Assembly: GCA_040386595.1 (NCBI GenBank)
Contig: JAZKFE010000141.1
Coordinates: forward strand, 1 to 64,000
Length of the DNA stretch: 64,000 bases
Direction of reading: 5' to 3'
Origin: JAKFVC01 sp040386595
GTDB taxonomy: Bacteria > Planctomycetota > Planctomycetia > Planctomycetales > Planctomycetaceae
Shown: piece by piece, positions 1 through 7,704 of the stretch
Position numbering within the stretch: position 1 is the stretch's first letter
How the letters are laid out: the number at the start of each line of letters is the position of its first letter
Notes under the pieces: generated by a model
Database searches by the model: none
Seen by the model: only the letters and a program-made list of their open reading frames with translations
Told to the model about the DNA's origin: nothing
Made by a program: the position numbers and the translations under genes

Positions 1-613
1 TCACCCTCCCAATGATTCGAAACACCACCGAATTCAAGATCCCTGGAGGATTCGTGTTTAAAAGCCCTTCAAGGCCAAGCGTCTCTCCCCGGAAATACCA
101 AGGGGAGACAAGATCAGCCGTTTCGAGTGTGACTCACCATGTCACTTAACGGCTGACACACCAGCGTTTGATAAAACCGTCCAATCGTGTCCATCGCCGT
201 CAGAGCGGCAACGCCAGGTCAGAATTGGCGTCACAACTCATCGTCGGTAGCTCCCCTCATGGCGTCTGACCCGCCATGCAGGGGAGTTTTTTATGGGCCA
301 ATGACAGCCGATTGGCCGGATATTGCAGATTTGCCCCTACAGCCCGGCAGGCTGCCGCATTCCATGTCAGCCAGACTCGTCGCGTCTGGAGTGACTGCCT
401 TCGATGGCCATGGAGTGATTTTCTAGGCGATCGGGAACTCTTTCCTGAGTTCCTGAGAGCCCCCACCAGAACAGCCCGCAACTTTGCCGGGCGGGGGGGC
501 GTTCACAGTTTCTTAAGGTACTGCGCCATGTCTCTGTGTTTCTCCTTGGCGGCCATCGTGGTCTTTTTTGCCGGCGCAGTCCTCTGCCTGACTCCATGGA
601 AGGTTGGTGAAGC
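1..613. other. Left-edge non-coding stretch with hairpins
   Basis: No convincing gene is seen. Positions 1-53 are the reverse complement of about 4291-4344, so they are one arm of a planctomycete palindromic repeat. Positions 114-156 form a hairpin with TCAGCCGTT and AACGGCTGA arms. A terminator lies at 251-292. A 47-codon reading frame at 528-671 with a hydrophobic N-terminus overlaps csrA and is not trusted. Confidence 0.55.
251..292 (+). terminator. Rho-independent terminator
   Basis: CTCCCC-T-CATGGCG pairs with CGCCATG-CA-GGGGAG across a 7-nt loop and is followed directly by TTTTTT. It would end a transcript coming from left of the window, or act as an attenuator upstream of csrA. Confidence 0.7.
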
Positions 614-832
614 ATGTTGGTCTTGTCGCGGAAACCCGGAGAACGAGTACGTGTCGGAACCGAAGTGGTGATCACGATCGTCAGACTCGGTTCGAACACC
701 GTGCGACTGGGGATCGAGGCTCCAGAGCACATGAAAATCGTTCGCGAACAACTCTTAATTGAGGTGCAAGATGCCACTAATGACAGTAACCCTGATGCGA
801 GTGCAACACGAGACGGTGGGAGTACTGGCTGA
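614..832 (+). CDS. csrA: Carbon storage regulator CsrA
   Basis: A 72-residue protein that begins MLVLSRKPGE and carries RLGIEAP, the core signature of the CsrA/RsmA family. CsrA proteins are small dimers that bind GGA-containing hairpins in mRNA leaders and repress or stabilise translation. The usual length is 60-75 residues, so this copy is full length; residues after about 58 (rich in D, S, T, G) are a variable tail. It is the first gene of a long + strand series with phage-like content. A csrA at the head of such a block suggests the element carries its own post-transcriptional regulator rather than this being the host flagellar csrA. The next gene overlaps its end by 62 nt in another frame. 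Confidence 0.93.
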   Translation: MLVLSRKPGERVRVGTEVVITIVRLGSNTVRLGIEAPEHMKIVREQLLIEVQDATNDSNPDASATRDGGSTG

Positions 833-1106
833 GACTCATCACGAAGCCGCTCAGATCGCCGCAGCGGCGCACAAGATCCACGACTTTGAAGTGATTCAGG
901 TGGAATCGTGCGAGTCGATCCAATTGGTCGACGGCGTCTGTCACAAATGCGGGAAACACATCTTCCAGGGCGAAGCCTCAATCAAAGACATCGACCAGTT
1001 GCTCTGCTGCGGCCACTGTTTTGTCGATTGGTCCGATGTGGTGCAGCCGGACGTGCCGCCCGAGATCCCGTCGGCCGAAATCTCTAATGTAGAAGGTGAA
1101 TCGTGA
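771..1106 (+). CDS. Small zinc-ribbon-like protein of unknown function
   Basis: A 111-residue protein, not recognised as a named family. The ATG at 771 is preferred over an upstream TTG because GAGGTG sits just before it. An alanine-rich helix (about residues 20-40) is followed by CHKCGK and then LLCCGHC, a CxxC...CxxC arrangement that probably binds zinc. The acidic, proline-rich tail ends EGES. It overlaps the 3' end of csrA by 62 nt and overlaps the next gene by 4 nt (GTGA), so the three are probably translationally coupled. A helper to the downstream nuclease is possible, but only inferred from position. Confidence 0.7.
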   Translation: MPLMTVTLMRVQHETVGVLAETHHEAAQIAAAAHKIHDFEVIQVESCESIQLVDGVCHKCGKHIFQGEASIKDIDQLLCCGHCFVDWSDVVQPDVPPEIPSAEISNVEGES

Positions 1107-1975
1107 ACGCACCAATTGATCGAGTCTCGTCGATGATGGTCATGCGAATGGCCGAACACTGCTATCACTCGTTACCCCAGGTGTCGTGGGCCCAGTTGGT
1201 GGATTTCTTAGATTCACCACAGTTGTACTACAAACGGCACGTCCTGAATGATCCCGCCTGGCGGGTCAAGCCGAACGATGTGGCGGACTTTAGAAACTCC
1301 TGTCACGAGGCCATCCTGGTGCATAAGGATGCGACGAAGGGTTATTGCATCATTCCGAACAAGGTGCTCAGTGCGAGTGGGGCGCGAGCCGGAAAGGCGT
1401 GGAAAGAATGGGAGGCGCAAAACCGGGGTGTGGCTCATTTCAAGTCGTATGAAGTCGCCCCCTGGAATGCCATGTGGCGCTCGATTCAAGAGTGCGGACC
1501 GGCAAACGACCTGCTTCTCGCCGAGCACCCAGGAAGTTTAGAAGAGCGAACGATCCTGTGGGATTGCAATGGGGTGGGCCTGCGTTGCCGAATTGATCGT
1601 GTAATTCCAGGTCGCGCCATCGTGGATTTGAAGACGTGTGCGAACGCGGATTTGAATGCCATCGGACGCGAGATCGAGACCCGCAAATTGTTTATTCAGG
1701 CCGCGTTTTGCCAACAGGGCTGGCAGGAAGCCGCCGACGAGAAGCTCGATTTTATCTTCGTGTTTGTCGAGAAGTATGCCCCCTTTCGCACCGTGTGTGT
1801 CACGATCGACGCGGCCTGGCTCGAAGTGGGAATGGAGAAGTTCCACACAGGACTGCAACGACTGCAAGCGTGCTTTAATGCCGACGATTTTTCCGACCCC
1901 ATTTGTAAAACGGTTCACAAACTAGCCCAGCCAACTGCCGCCAACTTGAAGTCCGAATTGGTGGAGGAAAAATGA
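1103..1975 (+). CDS. PD-(D/E)XK exonuclease, RecE/DUF3799-like
   Basis: A 290-residue protein resembling the PD-(D/E)XK exonucleases related to the C-terminal nuclease of RecE (exodeoxyribonuclease VIII). Seen: residues 20-60 (SWAQLVDFLDSPQLYYKRHV) match the family entry region where a serine, leucine and hydrophobic residues lead to the first helix; LRCRIDRV supplies the catalytic Asp; AIVDLKTC gives the D-x-K pair; QAAFCQQGW matches the following helix with conserved glutamines. The predicted role is 5' to 3' resection of linear duplex DNA for phage-type recombination or replication. No Bet/RecT annealing partner is visible nearby. The GTG start overlaps the previous stop by 4 nt and has AGAAGG upstream. 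The stop overlaps the next ATG. Confidence 0.85.
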   Translation: MNAPIDRVSSMMVMRMAEHCYHSLPQVSWAQLVDFLDSPQLYYKRHVLNDPAWRVKPNDVADFRNSCHEAILVHKDATKGYCIIPNKVLSASGARAGKAWKEWEAQNRGVAHFKSYEVAPWNAMWRSIQECGPANDLLLAEHPGSLEERTILWDCNGVGLRCRIDRVIPGRAIVDLKTCANADLNAIGREIETRKLFIQAAFCQQGWQEAADEKLDFIFVFVEKYAPFRTVCVTIDAAWLEVGMEKFHTGLQRLQACFNADDFSDPICKTVHKLAQPTAANLKSELVEEK

Positions 1976-2202
1976 CAGCATCGCACTCTGAAAGAGAGAC
2001 CATGAGACGCCGTACATCTCGAGCTGGCGCGGGTTTATACAACCGTGGTCAGCGAGTGCTCTATCAAGCACTGCACCCGTTGGCACGGCGGGAATTCATT
2101 GCCTCGGCCGTCCGATTCCTGGAGTCGTGCGGAGCCCCCCACGGGCTGCCGCACAGATTGAAGAAGCGATTTTTGAAGGCCCAGCGTGCATTCCCGGTTT
2201 AA
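1972..2202 (+). CDS. Small basic hypothetical protein
   Basis: A 76-residue, arginine- and lysine-rich protein with no recognised family. The start overlaps the nuclease stop by 4 nt (ATGA), which favours a real gene. MRRRTSRAGAGLYNRGQR is strongly basic and is followed by a predicted helix (residues 35-55) and a second basic stretch (HRLKKRFLKAQR), so nucleic-acid binding is plausible. It is the last gene before a palindromic repeat that interrupts the series. Confidence 0.55.
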   Translation: MTASHSERETMRRRTSRAGAGLYNRGQRVLYQALHPLARREFIASAVRFLESCGAPHGLPHRLKKRFLKAQRAFPV

Positions 2203-2264
2203 GGACGGCTGTTTCAGAAGTATTGATGCCGGCGAGCCCGGCGGCGTCAGCCCCGGGATTCCGT

Positions 2265-2348
2265 TTGTGAGCGGCACGGCGCTAGCCGCCGGCTTTTCTA
2301 ATGTTGTTAGGAGGCAAGGGCCGGTGGCTAGCGCCATTCCGCTCACAA
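2265..2348 (+). repeat. REP-like inverted pair, copy 1
   Basis: GTGAGCGGCACGGCGCTAGC at the left and its imperfect inverse (GGCTAGCGCCATTCCGCTCAC) at the right flank a roughly 25-nt spacer. Other copies lie at 40427, 46265 and 48924. The two arms differ at the same positions each time (CACGGCG versus AATGGCG), as in paired REP (BIME) elements. Confidence 0.85.
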
Positions 2349-2425
2349 GGTGTGTGACATTCGGCGTCAACCACCCGGCTTGCCTGCGCGTTTATTTTGT
2401 AGGACGACTCATTTTAGGAGACGAA

Positions 2426-2929
2426 CTGATCAAAAAACTCCTAAGTCATAACAAGTCGAGTGCGGTGTTCTCGTCTTGTCGAATGTGGCGCTACACACTG
2501 ACTCGGCAATGGGACCCAGACAAGCCCAGCATTTTGTTTATTGGGCTCAACCCAAGCACGGGGACCGAGAAGGAAGACGATCCGACGATTCGTCGCTGTC
2601 TCAACTTCGCCAAGTCCTGGGGTTACGGCACCTATGTGATGTGCAACATGTTTGGGTTCAGATCCACCGACCCCAGCATCCTGACGAACCTCGCCGATCC
2701 CAATGGTCCGGACAACGATCATTGGATTCGGATTGAGGCCGAAAAAGCCTCGGCGGTGGTCGTCGCGTGGGGCTGCCACAAGATGACCCACAGCCGGGCG
2801 GACCGGGTGTTGAGCCTGATCCAGAATCCGCTGTGCCTGGGGACCACGCACAATGGATCGCCGCGGCATCCTCTGTATGTGCTCGGTTCGCGCCAGCCGG
2901 AACCGTATGTGAAGTCGTCGGATTGTTGA
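2426..2929 (+). CDS. DUF1643 family protein
   Basis: About 167 residues. The motif series matches DUF1643: a start like SAVFSSCRMWRYTLTRQW, then ILFIGLNPSTGTEKEDDPTIRRC, then a GYGTYVMCNMFGFRSTDP segment, and VVVAWGC. The biochemical function is unknown; members occur in phages and mobile elements and their fold recalls nucleotide-binding uracil-glycosylase-like proteins. Start: no ATG precedes the conserved domain. The stated CTG at 2426 has TAGGAG 5 nt upstream; a GTG at 2465 is the alternative. The reading frame extends back through the REP pair, but that part is not coding. The C-terminal KSSDC tail is short. Confidence 0.8.
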   Translation: MIKKLLSHNKSSAVFSSCRMWRYTLTRQWDPDKPSILFIGLNPSTGTEKEDDPTIRRCLNFAKSWGYGTYVMCNMFGFRSTDPSILTNLADPNGPDNDHWIRIEAEKASAVVVAWGCHKMTHSRADRVLSLIQNPLCLGTTHNGSPRHPLYVLGSRQPEPYVKSSDC

Positions 2930-2983
2930 TGTTTAGAACTCAGCCGCAGACTGCGGTGTTGCGAGATGCAAGGCGACGGCAAG

Positions 2984-3967
2984 ATGGCCGAAACAGCGGC
3001 AGGATATCCCAGGCGTCCGAAGTTCTTCGCGTACAAGCTCACGCGAATGATGTTCAAGACTGCGCTGGCCAACGACATCGGCCCCGAGGCGTGTCATTTG
3101 ATTATTCAAATTGCACACACCGAAGACGCGACCCGATATTGCAAAGCCGTGACGTTTTATAACGAACAGCTATTGCCCGTCTGCGGCTTCACGAACGTGA
3201 AGTCGCTCGACCGCGCCCGTGCCAAAGCCGTACGTTCCGGCTGGCTGGTGTACCTGCCCGGCGGGAAGAGCAAGCCCGGAAAGTATTGGACGACGATCCC
3301 CGAACAGTACATTCACTTAGACGATAGCTCCATTGACGAGTCCAATTCGTCATCAGAACTCATGGCCACTAAAGAGGATACAACTTCCCTACCCGCAGCG
3401 GGCAACCAAACGGCAGAGAAACGGGAAGTAAACGGGAGACAAGAGCCAGAGAAACGGGAGTTAAACGCCAGAGAAACGCCAGAGAAGTGGGCAACTATCA
3501 ACCCTACCCCTGACCCTCGCCCTGACCCTATTCCTGAATACACCCCCCCTAGCCCCCAAGGGGGAATGGAGCAGGGGCAGGCAGACAGCAATAAACCATC
3601 CAAGATTCGAAAACCGGCCGCGCCAACCGAGCATGTGAAAGCAATCTATGACGCTTATCCTCGCAAGGTGGCTCCCGAGGCTGCGTACAAAGCGATCGCG
3701 AAGGCGTTGACGAAGATCTCCTTTCCCGAGCTGCTGCCGATCGTCCAGGCGTATTCCAGGGCACGGAAGCAGCCGGGCCAGGACTATGGCCTGACTCCCT
3801 ATCCCGCATCGTGGTTCAACGCCGGGAGGTGGAACGACGATCCGGCCGAATGGAGCAGATGCGATCACTCAAGCTGCCCACGTGGTCGGCCCTCGCTGGG
3901 AGGTGGCCCCGGACAAACACACAATCCCAACGCCAGCGAAATCGATCCCCATCACGGGAAGTTTTAG
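2984..3967 (+). CDS. Phage-type replication protein (O/DnaT-like)
   Basis: About 327 residues. The N-terminal 110 residues (KFFAYKLTRMMFKTALANDIGPEACHLI, then LPVCGFTNVKSLDRARAKAVRSGWL and GKYWTTIPE) look like a helix-turn-helix replication domain. A low-complexity linker rich in E, K, N and P follows (about 125-215). The C-terminal 90 residues (IYDAYPRKVAPEAAYKAIAKAL, then YPASWFNAGRW) match the C-terminal segment of phage replication proteins that recruit helicase loaders. Inferred role: origin recognition and loading together with the downstream ATPase. The ATG at 2984 has AAGGCG 8 nt upstream; ATG 2966 is possible. A nest of palindromes separates it from the ATPase. Confidence 0.72.
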   Translation: MAETAAGYPRRPKFFAYKLTRMMFKTALANDIGPEACHLIIQIAHTEDATRYCKAVTFYNEQLLPVCGFTNVKSLDRARAKAVRSGWLVYLPGGKSKPGKYWTTIPEQYIHLDDSSIDESNSSSELMATKEDTTSLPAAGNQTAEKREVNGRQEPEKRELNARETPEKWATINPTPDPRPDPIPEYTPPSPQGGMEQGQADSNKPSKIRKPAAPTEHVKAIYDAYPRKVAPEAAYKAIAKALTKISFPELLPIVQAYSRARKQPGQDYGLTPYPASWFNAGRWNDDPAEWSRCDHSSCPRGRPSLGGGPGQTHNPNASEIDPHHGKF

Positions 3968-4016
3968 ATGAACTTATTAGGAGGTCCTAATAGGACCTGA
4001 TTACGTTCAACGGACA

Positions 4017-4500
4017 GTGGAGTTGATGCAGGAGTTTTTTACCACGAATCACGCAAATGACACGAATCACACAAACAAATCATGGGGAGATCTCTTTTTG
4101 AAGGGATTGTTGAAAACAGGAACGGGCCTGGTGCTGTGTCACAGCTTCGATTGGGGATCCACTCTCCAAGATCTTGCCGTGCCACTGTTTCACAACTGTA
4201 CCCAGTTGTTAAGCAGTGCTGCTNNNNNNNNNNNNNNNNNNNNNNNNGGGGCCGGGGGTGAGGGGTTTGGCCGTACAGGACTTTGAAGGCGAATCCTCAA
4301 GGGATCTGGAATTAGGTGGTGTTTCGAATCGTTGGGAGGGTGAGGCTCCTGCCGAACCGCTAAGTCTTTCCGCTCCCAGTAGACCAAGCGGTTCGGCAGG
4401 AGCCTCACCCTCCCAGAGGACTCACTCGATCCCTTGGCGGCTGCGGTTGGCAGTTCTTCATTCGTGTGATTTGTGTCATTCGTGGTTTCATATTTTTCTC
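4017..4500. repeat. Nest of palindromic repeats with an N gap
   Basis: Outer inverted arms: ACCACGAATCACGCAAATGA (4040-4075 region) against the Tcgtgtgatttgtgtcattcgtggt-type sequence at 4458-4485. Inside: a CTGGTGCTGTGTCACAGC element start at 4129, one arm of the GTGCCACTGTTTCACAAC palindrome at 4179-4220 that runs straight into 24 N (4224-4247), then a near-perfect hairpin GGTGAGGCTCCTGCCGAACC / GGTTCGGCAGGAGCCTCACC (4341-4410). The gap sits exactly where the second arm of the hairpin should be, so it is probably a hairpin-induced assembly failure. No gene is seen here. Confidence 0.8.
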
Positions 4501-4534
4501 GTCTCGTCGAGCTCGGTGTTGATAGGCGTTCTCA

Positions 4535-5419
4535 ATGGAAAAACCCATGGAAGCATCCACCAACGGAAAGGCCTTGTTGCAGCAGGCCGCGGAGAGGCAA
4601 CGCGCACTGCAAAACGCGGCTGCAAATACTGCGGCCACTCAACGGCTCAGTCTGGTGCTTCCGATGGCACTGAGTTCCACGACCGAAACGAATTCACCTG
4701 CCGTCGCCGTAGTGACCGCCGAGAAGCTGGCGGCTCGTGAAGCGGAGCGACAGGAGTTGGAGCGACAACATTATATAGACAGCGTCAAGATCGAACGGAA
4801 GCGCCGGATTCAGTTGCTCGAGAAAGATATCGGTGCGAAGTACATCGCCAAAGATCTGGCCACACGGGAATACTTTGGATCGGCGGCAGACCAGGAAAAG
4901 CAGCGGGACGCGTTTTCTAAGGTGGAGTCATTTATTGCACGACTAAAGGACGGCGTGGAATCGGGCAAGAACCTGTTGCTAGTGGGGAGTCGAGGGACTG
5001 GGAAGGATTTTTGTCTCGCCAATTGTTTGAAGCTGGCGATCTGGCGCTTTGGGTTCCGCGTGCTCTGGATGGACGGTTCGAGGTTGTTTCTAAACCTTCG
5101 AGATTCCATGAACAAGCACGCCGCCGTGAGCGAAGCCCAGTTCATTCAGCGACTCATGGATTCGCCAATCTTAGCTTTTTCCGATCCTATGCCCGCCATG
5201 GGCAACCTTTCTGAATTCCAGGCCAGCATGTTGCTGTCGGTGATTGATGCTCGCTATCGCGGTGACCGGCCCACCTGGATGACGTTGAATGTTTCGAGTC
5301 GTAAAGAAGCCGAGCAGCGAATGGGGGCCATGCTGGTGGATCGGCTGTTTGAGAACTCGGAAGTGATCTTCTTCGACTGGCCCAGTTATCGCGAATACAT
5401 CCGTACCAAGTCCAGGTGA
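4535..5419 (+). CDS. DnaC/IstB-like AAA+ ATPase (helicase loader)
   Basis: A 294-residue protein. The N-terminal 100 residues are low-complexity then a charged helix (AAREAERQELERQ). An AAA+ core follows: LLLVGSRGTGKD (Walker A, residues 151-158), LAFSDP near residue 213 in the Walker B position, and LNVSSRKEAEQRMG as sensor I region with VDRLFENSEVIFFDWPSYRE, close to the DnaC/IstB ending. Family role: loads the replicative helicase onto DNA, working with the upstream initiator. Odd points: Walker A has Asp where Ser/Thr normally binds magnesium, and Walker B has S-D-P rather than D-D/E. Either ATP handling is altered or the family is diverged. It overlaps the next gene by 4 nt. Confidence 0.72.
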   Translation: MEKPMEASTNGKALLQQAAERQRALQNAAANTAATQRLSLVLPMALSSTTETNSPAVAVVTAEKLAAREAERQELERQHYIDSVKIERKRRIQLLEKDIGAKYIAKDLATREYFGSAADQEKQRDAFSKVESFIARLKDGVESGKNLLLVGSRGTGKDFCLANCLKLAIWRFGFRVLWMDGSRLFLNLRDSMNKHAAVSEAQFIQRLMDSPILAFSDPMPAMGNLSEFQASMLLSVIDARYRGDRPTWMTLNVSSRKEAEQRMGAMLVDRLFENSEVIFFDWPSYREYIRTKSR

Positions 5420-5646
5420 AAGTGGTGTGCGGCATGATGTGGAAGCAGTGTCAGTTTTGTGCGGAATGCAAAGCCAACTACCCGGAAGACATCGCCCTGA
5501 CGCTGTATCCGCCAGAGATGAAAGTTTGCCCGCGCTGCCGGGACGACCGGGCGGAACTGGTGGACTCGATCGCGACCCCCAGATATGCCGGGGCGCCCCA
5601 GGCCGTGAGGCCGAAGCCCCCGCTTCAGAAAACGATGTTTGGATGA
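5416..5646 (+). CDS. Small zinc-ribbon protein
   Basis: A 76-residue protein with CQFCAEC near residue 12 and KVCPRCRDDR near residue 38, a two-knuckle zinc-ribbon pattern; the rest is proline-rich. It is not assigned to a family. The GTG start overlaps the ATPase stop by 4 nt (GTGA), supporting translational coupling and a replication-associated job such as DNA or protein binding, but this is inference from position. Confidence 0.62.
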   Translation: MKVVCGMMWKQCQFCAECKANYPEDIALTLYPPEMKVCPRCRDDRAELVDSIATPRYAGAPQAVRPKPPLQKTMFG

Positions 5647-5658
5647 ATGGAGAACGGG

Positions 5659-5697
5659 ATGCCCCAATTAGCACTGTTTGGCGACCGGATTAAATGA
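5659..5697 (+). CDS. Micro-ORF with a beta-clamp-binding-like motif
   Basis: Twelve codons, MPQLALFGDRIK, with GGAG 6 nt before the ATG; an in-frame ATG at 5647 would make it MENGMPQLALFGDRIK. QLALF fits the QLxLF consensus by which proteins dock on the DNA polymerase sliding clamp. It sits between two replication-region genes. This is a candidate only: a peptide this short can arise by chance. Confidence 0.3.
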   Translation: MPQLALFGDRIK

Positions 5698-5731
5698 AGA
5701 ACAAGGACGTGTATTAAAGAGGAGACCTGAC

Positions 5732-6193
5732 ATGATGGGAGAACCCATTAAGATTCCCGCTCGCCGTATTCACGGCACGACGAACGACTCGATTAGTCGG
5801 TGCCTGGAATCAGCGGGATTTGTGATCGACACCGTGGTCGTTTACTTGCCGCACAAGCGCGAGAGCGGCGTGTGCTGGATTGCGTTAGTAAAAGATATAA
5901 ATCGGAATCCGCTCGCCATTCACGGCAGAGATGTTGCGACCAAGTGTGTGCGCCACGGCATGGTTCTAACGCATCACGAGGGGAACCTCTGGCATGCTCA
6001 CGCGAATCGGAACAAGCCCGCCCGCGAACCAGTCAACGAACCCGAACCGAATTCACTGAAGTGGGAAGCGGAACCACTGTGCGAACGACTCCAACGCATC
6101 CTGGGGGTGCTGTTGGCGAATGAGTGTATTACCAGATCAATGGCCGACGCGATTCAGCAACGAATCGACAAGAAACGAAGGAGTTACCGATGA
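5732..6193 (+). CDS. Hypothetical phage-region protein
   Basis: A 153-residue protein of unrecognised family. The ATG at 5732 is chosen for its AGAGGAG ribosome-binding site 8 nt upstream. Residues 10-85 (RRIHGTTNDSISRCLESAGF, VVVYLPHKRESGVCWIALVKD, VATKCVRHGMVLTHHEGNLWHAH) look like a compact alpha/beta domain with several histidines and cysteines. After a proline-rich linker the last 45 residues form two predicted helices with a basic end. It overlaps the next start by 4 nt. A nucleic-acid-associated role is only a guess from context. Confidence 0.6.
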   Translation: MMGEPIKIPARRIHGTTNDSISRCLESAGFVIDTVVVYLPHKRESGVCWIALVKDINRNPLAIHGRDVATKCVRHGMVLTHHEGNLWHAHANRNKPAREPVNEPEPNSLKWEAEPLCERLQRILGVLLANECITRSMADAIQQRIDKKRRSYR

Positions 6194-6442
6194 GCGAACT
6201 ACTACCGGACACGACGAAGAAGGACAACCTGAAGCGAACCTCCGTCAGTGTGGCTGTGAACATTGTCGAGGGATTAAAGATCGCCTGGCACGAGGAGTGT
6301 GCGACGGAGAAAAAGAACATTCCACAGCAGGAATTTACCGACGCGGTNNNNNNNNNNCGTCATCACCGAATACAAGGCCATTCCGGAGGGTACCGACGCG
6401 GTGCTCTTGAAATACCTCGAGAGTCGCGGCATTTCTTTATGA
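6190..6442 (+). CDS. Hypothetical protein interrupted by an assembly gap
   Basis: Begins MSELLPDTTKKDNLKRTSVS at 6190 (ATGA overlap with the previous stop) and reads to EFTDA at 6347, where 10 N begin. After the gap a different frame reads ITEYKAIPEGTDAVLLKYLE and stops at 6442. The two pieces are probably one gene whose frame is lost because the gap length is nominal. The second half resembles the ending of small terminase-like DNA-binding proteins (a beta strand followed by a TDAVLLKYL-type helix), which is a weak resemblance. If the gap is larger than 10 nt, more coding sequence may be missing. Confidence 0.5.
6348..6357. other. Assembly gap (10 N)
   Basis: Ten N of presumably nominal length, inside a small gene directly upstream of the holin block, at the point where terminase and portal genes would often sit in a phage map. 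Confidence 0.95.
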
Positions 6443-6450
6443 CGTTTTTT

Positions 6451-6480
6451 AACCGTATAGGAAACTATTTTCTATCGGTT
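6451..6480. promoter_or_regulatory. AT-rich imperfect hairpin before the holin gene
   Basis: AACCGTATAGGAAA and TTTTCTATCGGTT form an imperfect inverted repeat with a 3-nt centre between the gap gene and the holin gene. It could be an operator or part of a promoter; no T-tract follows, so it is not a normal terminator on the + strand. Confidence 0.35.
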
Positions 6481-6635
6481 TATAAGTGGTGATTTCGCAC
6501 CTTCTCTGCTTGCGTTGCGGCGTCAGAAACTGTTGAATCAGCATATAGACGCTTCGCGTCTGTCTGTCGGGGCTGCTGATGGCGTAATGCGGTCGGTGGG
6601 CGTTCTAAAACTGTGTATTGCGGGGATGTGACACG

Positions 6636-7181
6636 ATGATTTTTGCCGACACTGTTGGATACCACGGATCGTTGGATCCAATCGTCGCCTGGCTCGCTTC
6701 CAATCGAGATCGATTCCCGTTGGTTGACGTTTTGCTAGTCCTGATGTGTATCGATGTGGTCGTGGGTTTTTGTGCCGCGTTTATCACTAAGTCAATCAGC
6801 TCCACAATTTGTAGTCGTGGCATGATGAAGAAAGTGATCATCATCATGCTGGTCGGAATGTGTGCGGCCATCGAGCCGTACACTTCCGGGATACCGCTCA
6901 GCAAACTCGCCGCGATGGCTTTTATTGTTTTTGAATGCACCTCGATCGTGGAGAACGCCGCACGGGCAGGGGTGCCTATTCCGTCTCAAATCACCGATTC
7001 GTTAGCCCTGCTCAAGGGGGCGGATAAGCTCAAGGAATCGGTCCCCATTCCCTCGCAGGCGAATCAATCGGTCACGATCAATCGCGCCTCGAATGTGGAT
7101 ATTCACTCGGAGGCGGGGACCGCGGTGAAGTCCGAGAGTGTGGTCGTTTCGACGCCTGATTTGCCCGCGAAACCCGAGTAG
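6636..7181 (+). CDS. Phage holin, Cph1/TcdE family
   Basis: A 181-residue protein. Seen: hydrophobic segment VDVLLVLMCIDVVVGFCAAF, then the family hallmark SSTICSRGMMKKVIIIMLVGM, then PLSKLAAMAFIVFECTSIVENAARAGVPIP. This order matches the phage_holin_4_1 (Cph1/TcdE) family, which forms lesions in the inner membrane to release a lytic enzyme or toxin. A soluble S/T/V-rich tail of about 65 residues follows the last helix. The ATG at 6636 has CGGGGA upstream; a TTG at 6618 is possible. No muramidase or amidase follows; the next enzymes are a papain-like protease and a thioredoxin-fold protein. Confidence 0.88.
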   Translation: MIFADTVGYHGSLDPIVAWLASNRDRFPLVDVLLVLMCIDVVVGFCAAFITKSISSTICSRGMMKKVIIIMLVGMCAAIEPYTSGIPLSKLAAMAFIVFECTSIVENAARAGVPIPSQITDSLALLKGADKLKESVPIPSQANQSVTINRASNVDIHSEAGTAVKSESVVVSTPDLPAKPE

Positions 7182-7243
7182 TCCTGTCGCGGGGTTGATC
7201 CTGATGTTTGCAAATCTTTAGTCCACTTCTCGATGAGGTTTGT

Positions 7244-7702
7244 ATGCCGTTTTCTGCACGTTCGACATTACTCCTGGATGGGATTCGGCAACGCACGGTG
7301 GGTTCCGCGGAAGGGGATCCCGTTGGCGGAATTGCCGAGATCGCGGTGTTGTTTCTCGATATCGCCACGAAATTTGCAGGGATTCTGGCGGCTTGTAAGG
7401 CTCCGATTCCCCCCACTCCGCCGGTTCCCGATGCCCTGTCGGCCGTGGGCGTGACACCTGAGACCTGGCATCAGGCCGTGGTGGCCAAGTATGGGGCGGA
7501 GCAGTCGGTGGATGGTGATGGTTTTAAGAAAGCCGCACTGCGTCGGACCATCGCGGAGATCCGCAAAAGCCAGAAGATCAAGAAGAAAGCGGCCGCGCCC
7601 CTGGCATTGTCAGTGCTGCAGGCTGGTCGCGATGAGACCGTCGAAGACATCGCCATTACGGCACAAAATGTAAAAGATAACCGTTCACAATTTGGGGGCT
7701 AA
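7244..7702 (+). CDS. Hypothetical phage-region protein
   Basis: A 152-residue protein, not recognised. A hydrophobic segment near residues 38-52 (IAEIAVLFLDIATKFAGILAA) is followed by a proline-rich stretch (PIPPTPPVPDA) and a helical, lysine-rich second half (RRTIAEIRKSQKIKKKAAA). It lies directly after the holin and 2 nt before an exported protein. By position it could be a membrane-linked accessory of lysis, but nothing in the sequence shows that. The ATG at 7244 is preferred over 7208 because GATGAGG is close upstream. Confidence 0.6.
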   Translation: MPFSARSTLLLDGIRQRTVGSAEGDPVGGIAEIAVLFLDIATKFAGILAACKAPIPPTPPVPDALSAVGVTPETWHQAVVAKYGAEQSVDGDGFKKAALRRTIAEIRKSQKIKKKAAAPLALSVLQAGRDETVEDIAITAQNVKDNRSQFGG

Positions 7703-7704
7703 TC

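Noticed and set aside
528..671. A 47-codon frame with a hydrophobic start before csrA
   Set aside because: It overlaps csrA by 58 nt and has only a weak ribosome-binding site; a real small membrane protein cannot be excluded.
367..981. A 204-codon - strand frame over the csrA region
   Set aside because: Antisense to csrA and its neighbour, with arginine- and serine-rich composition typical of a wrong frame.
4216..4740. A frame reading GEAPAEP and GSAGASPS around 4340-4420
   Set aside because: These words are translations of the palindromic repeat, not a protein.
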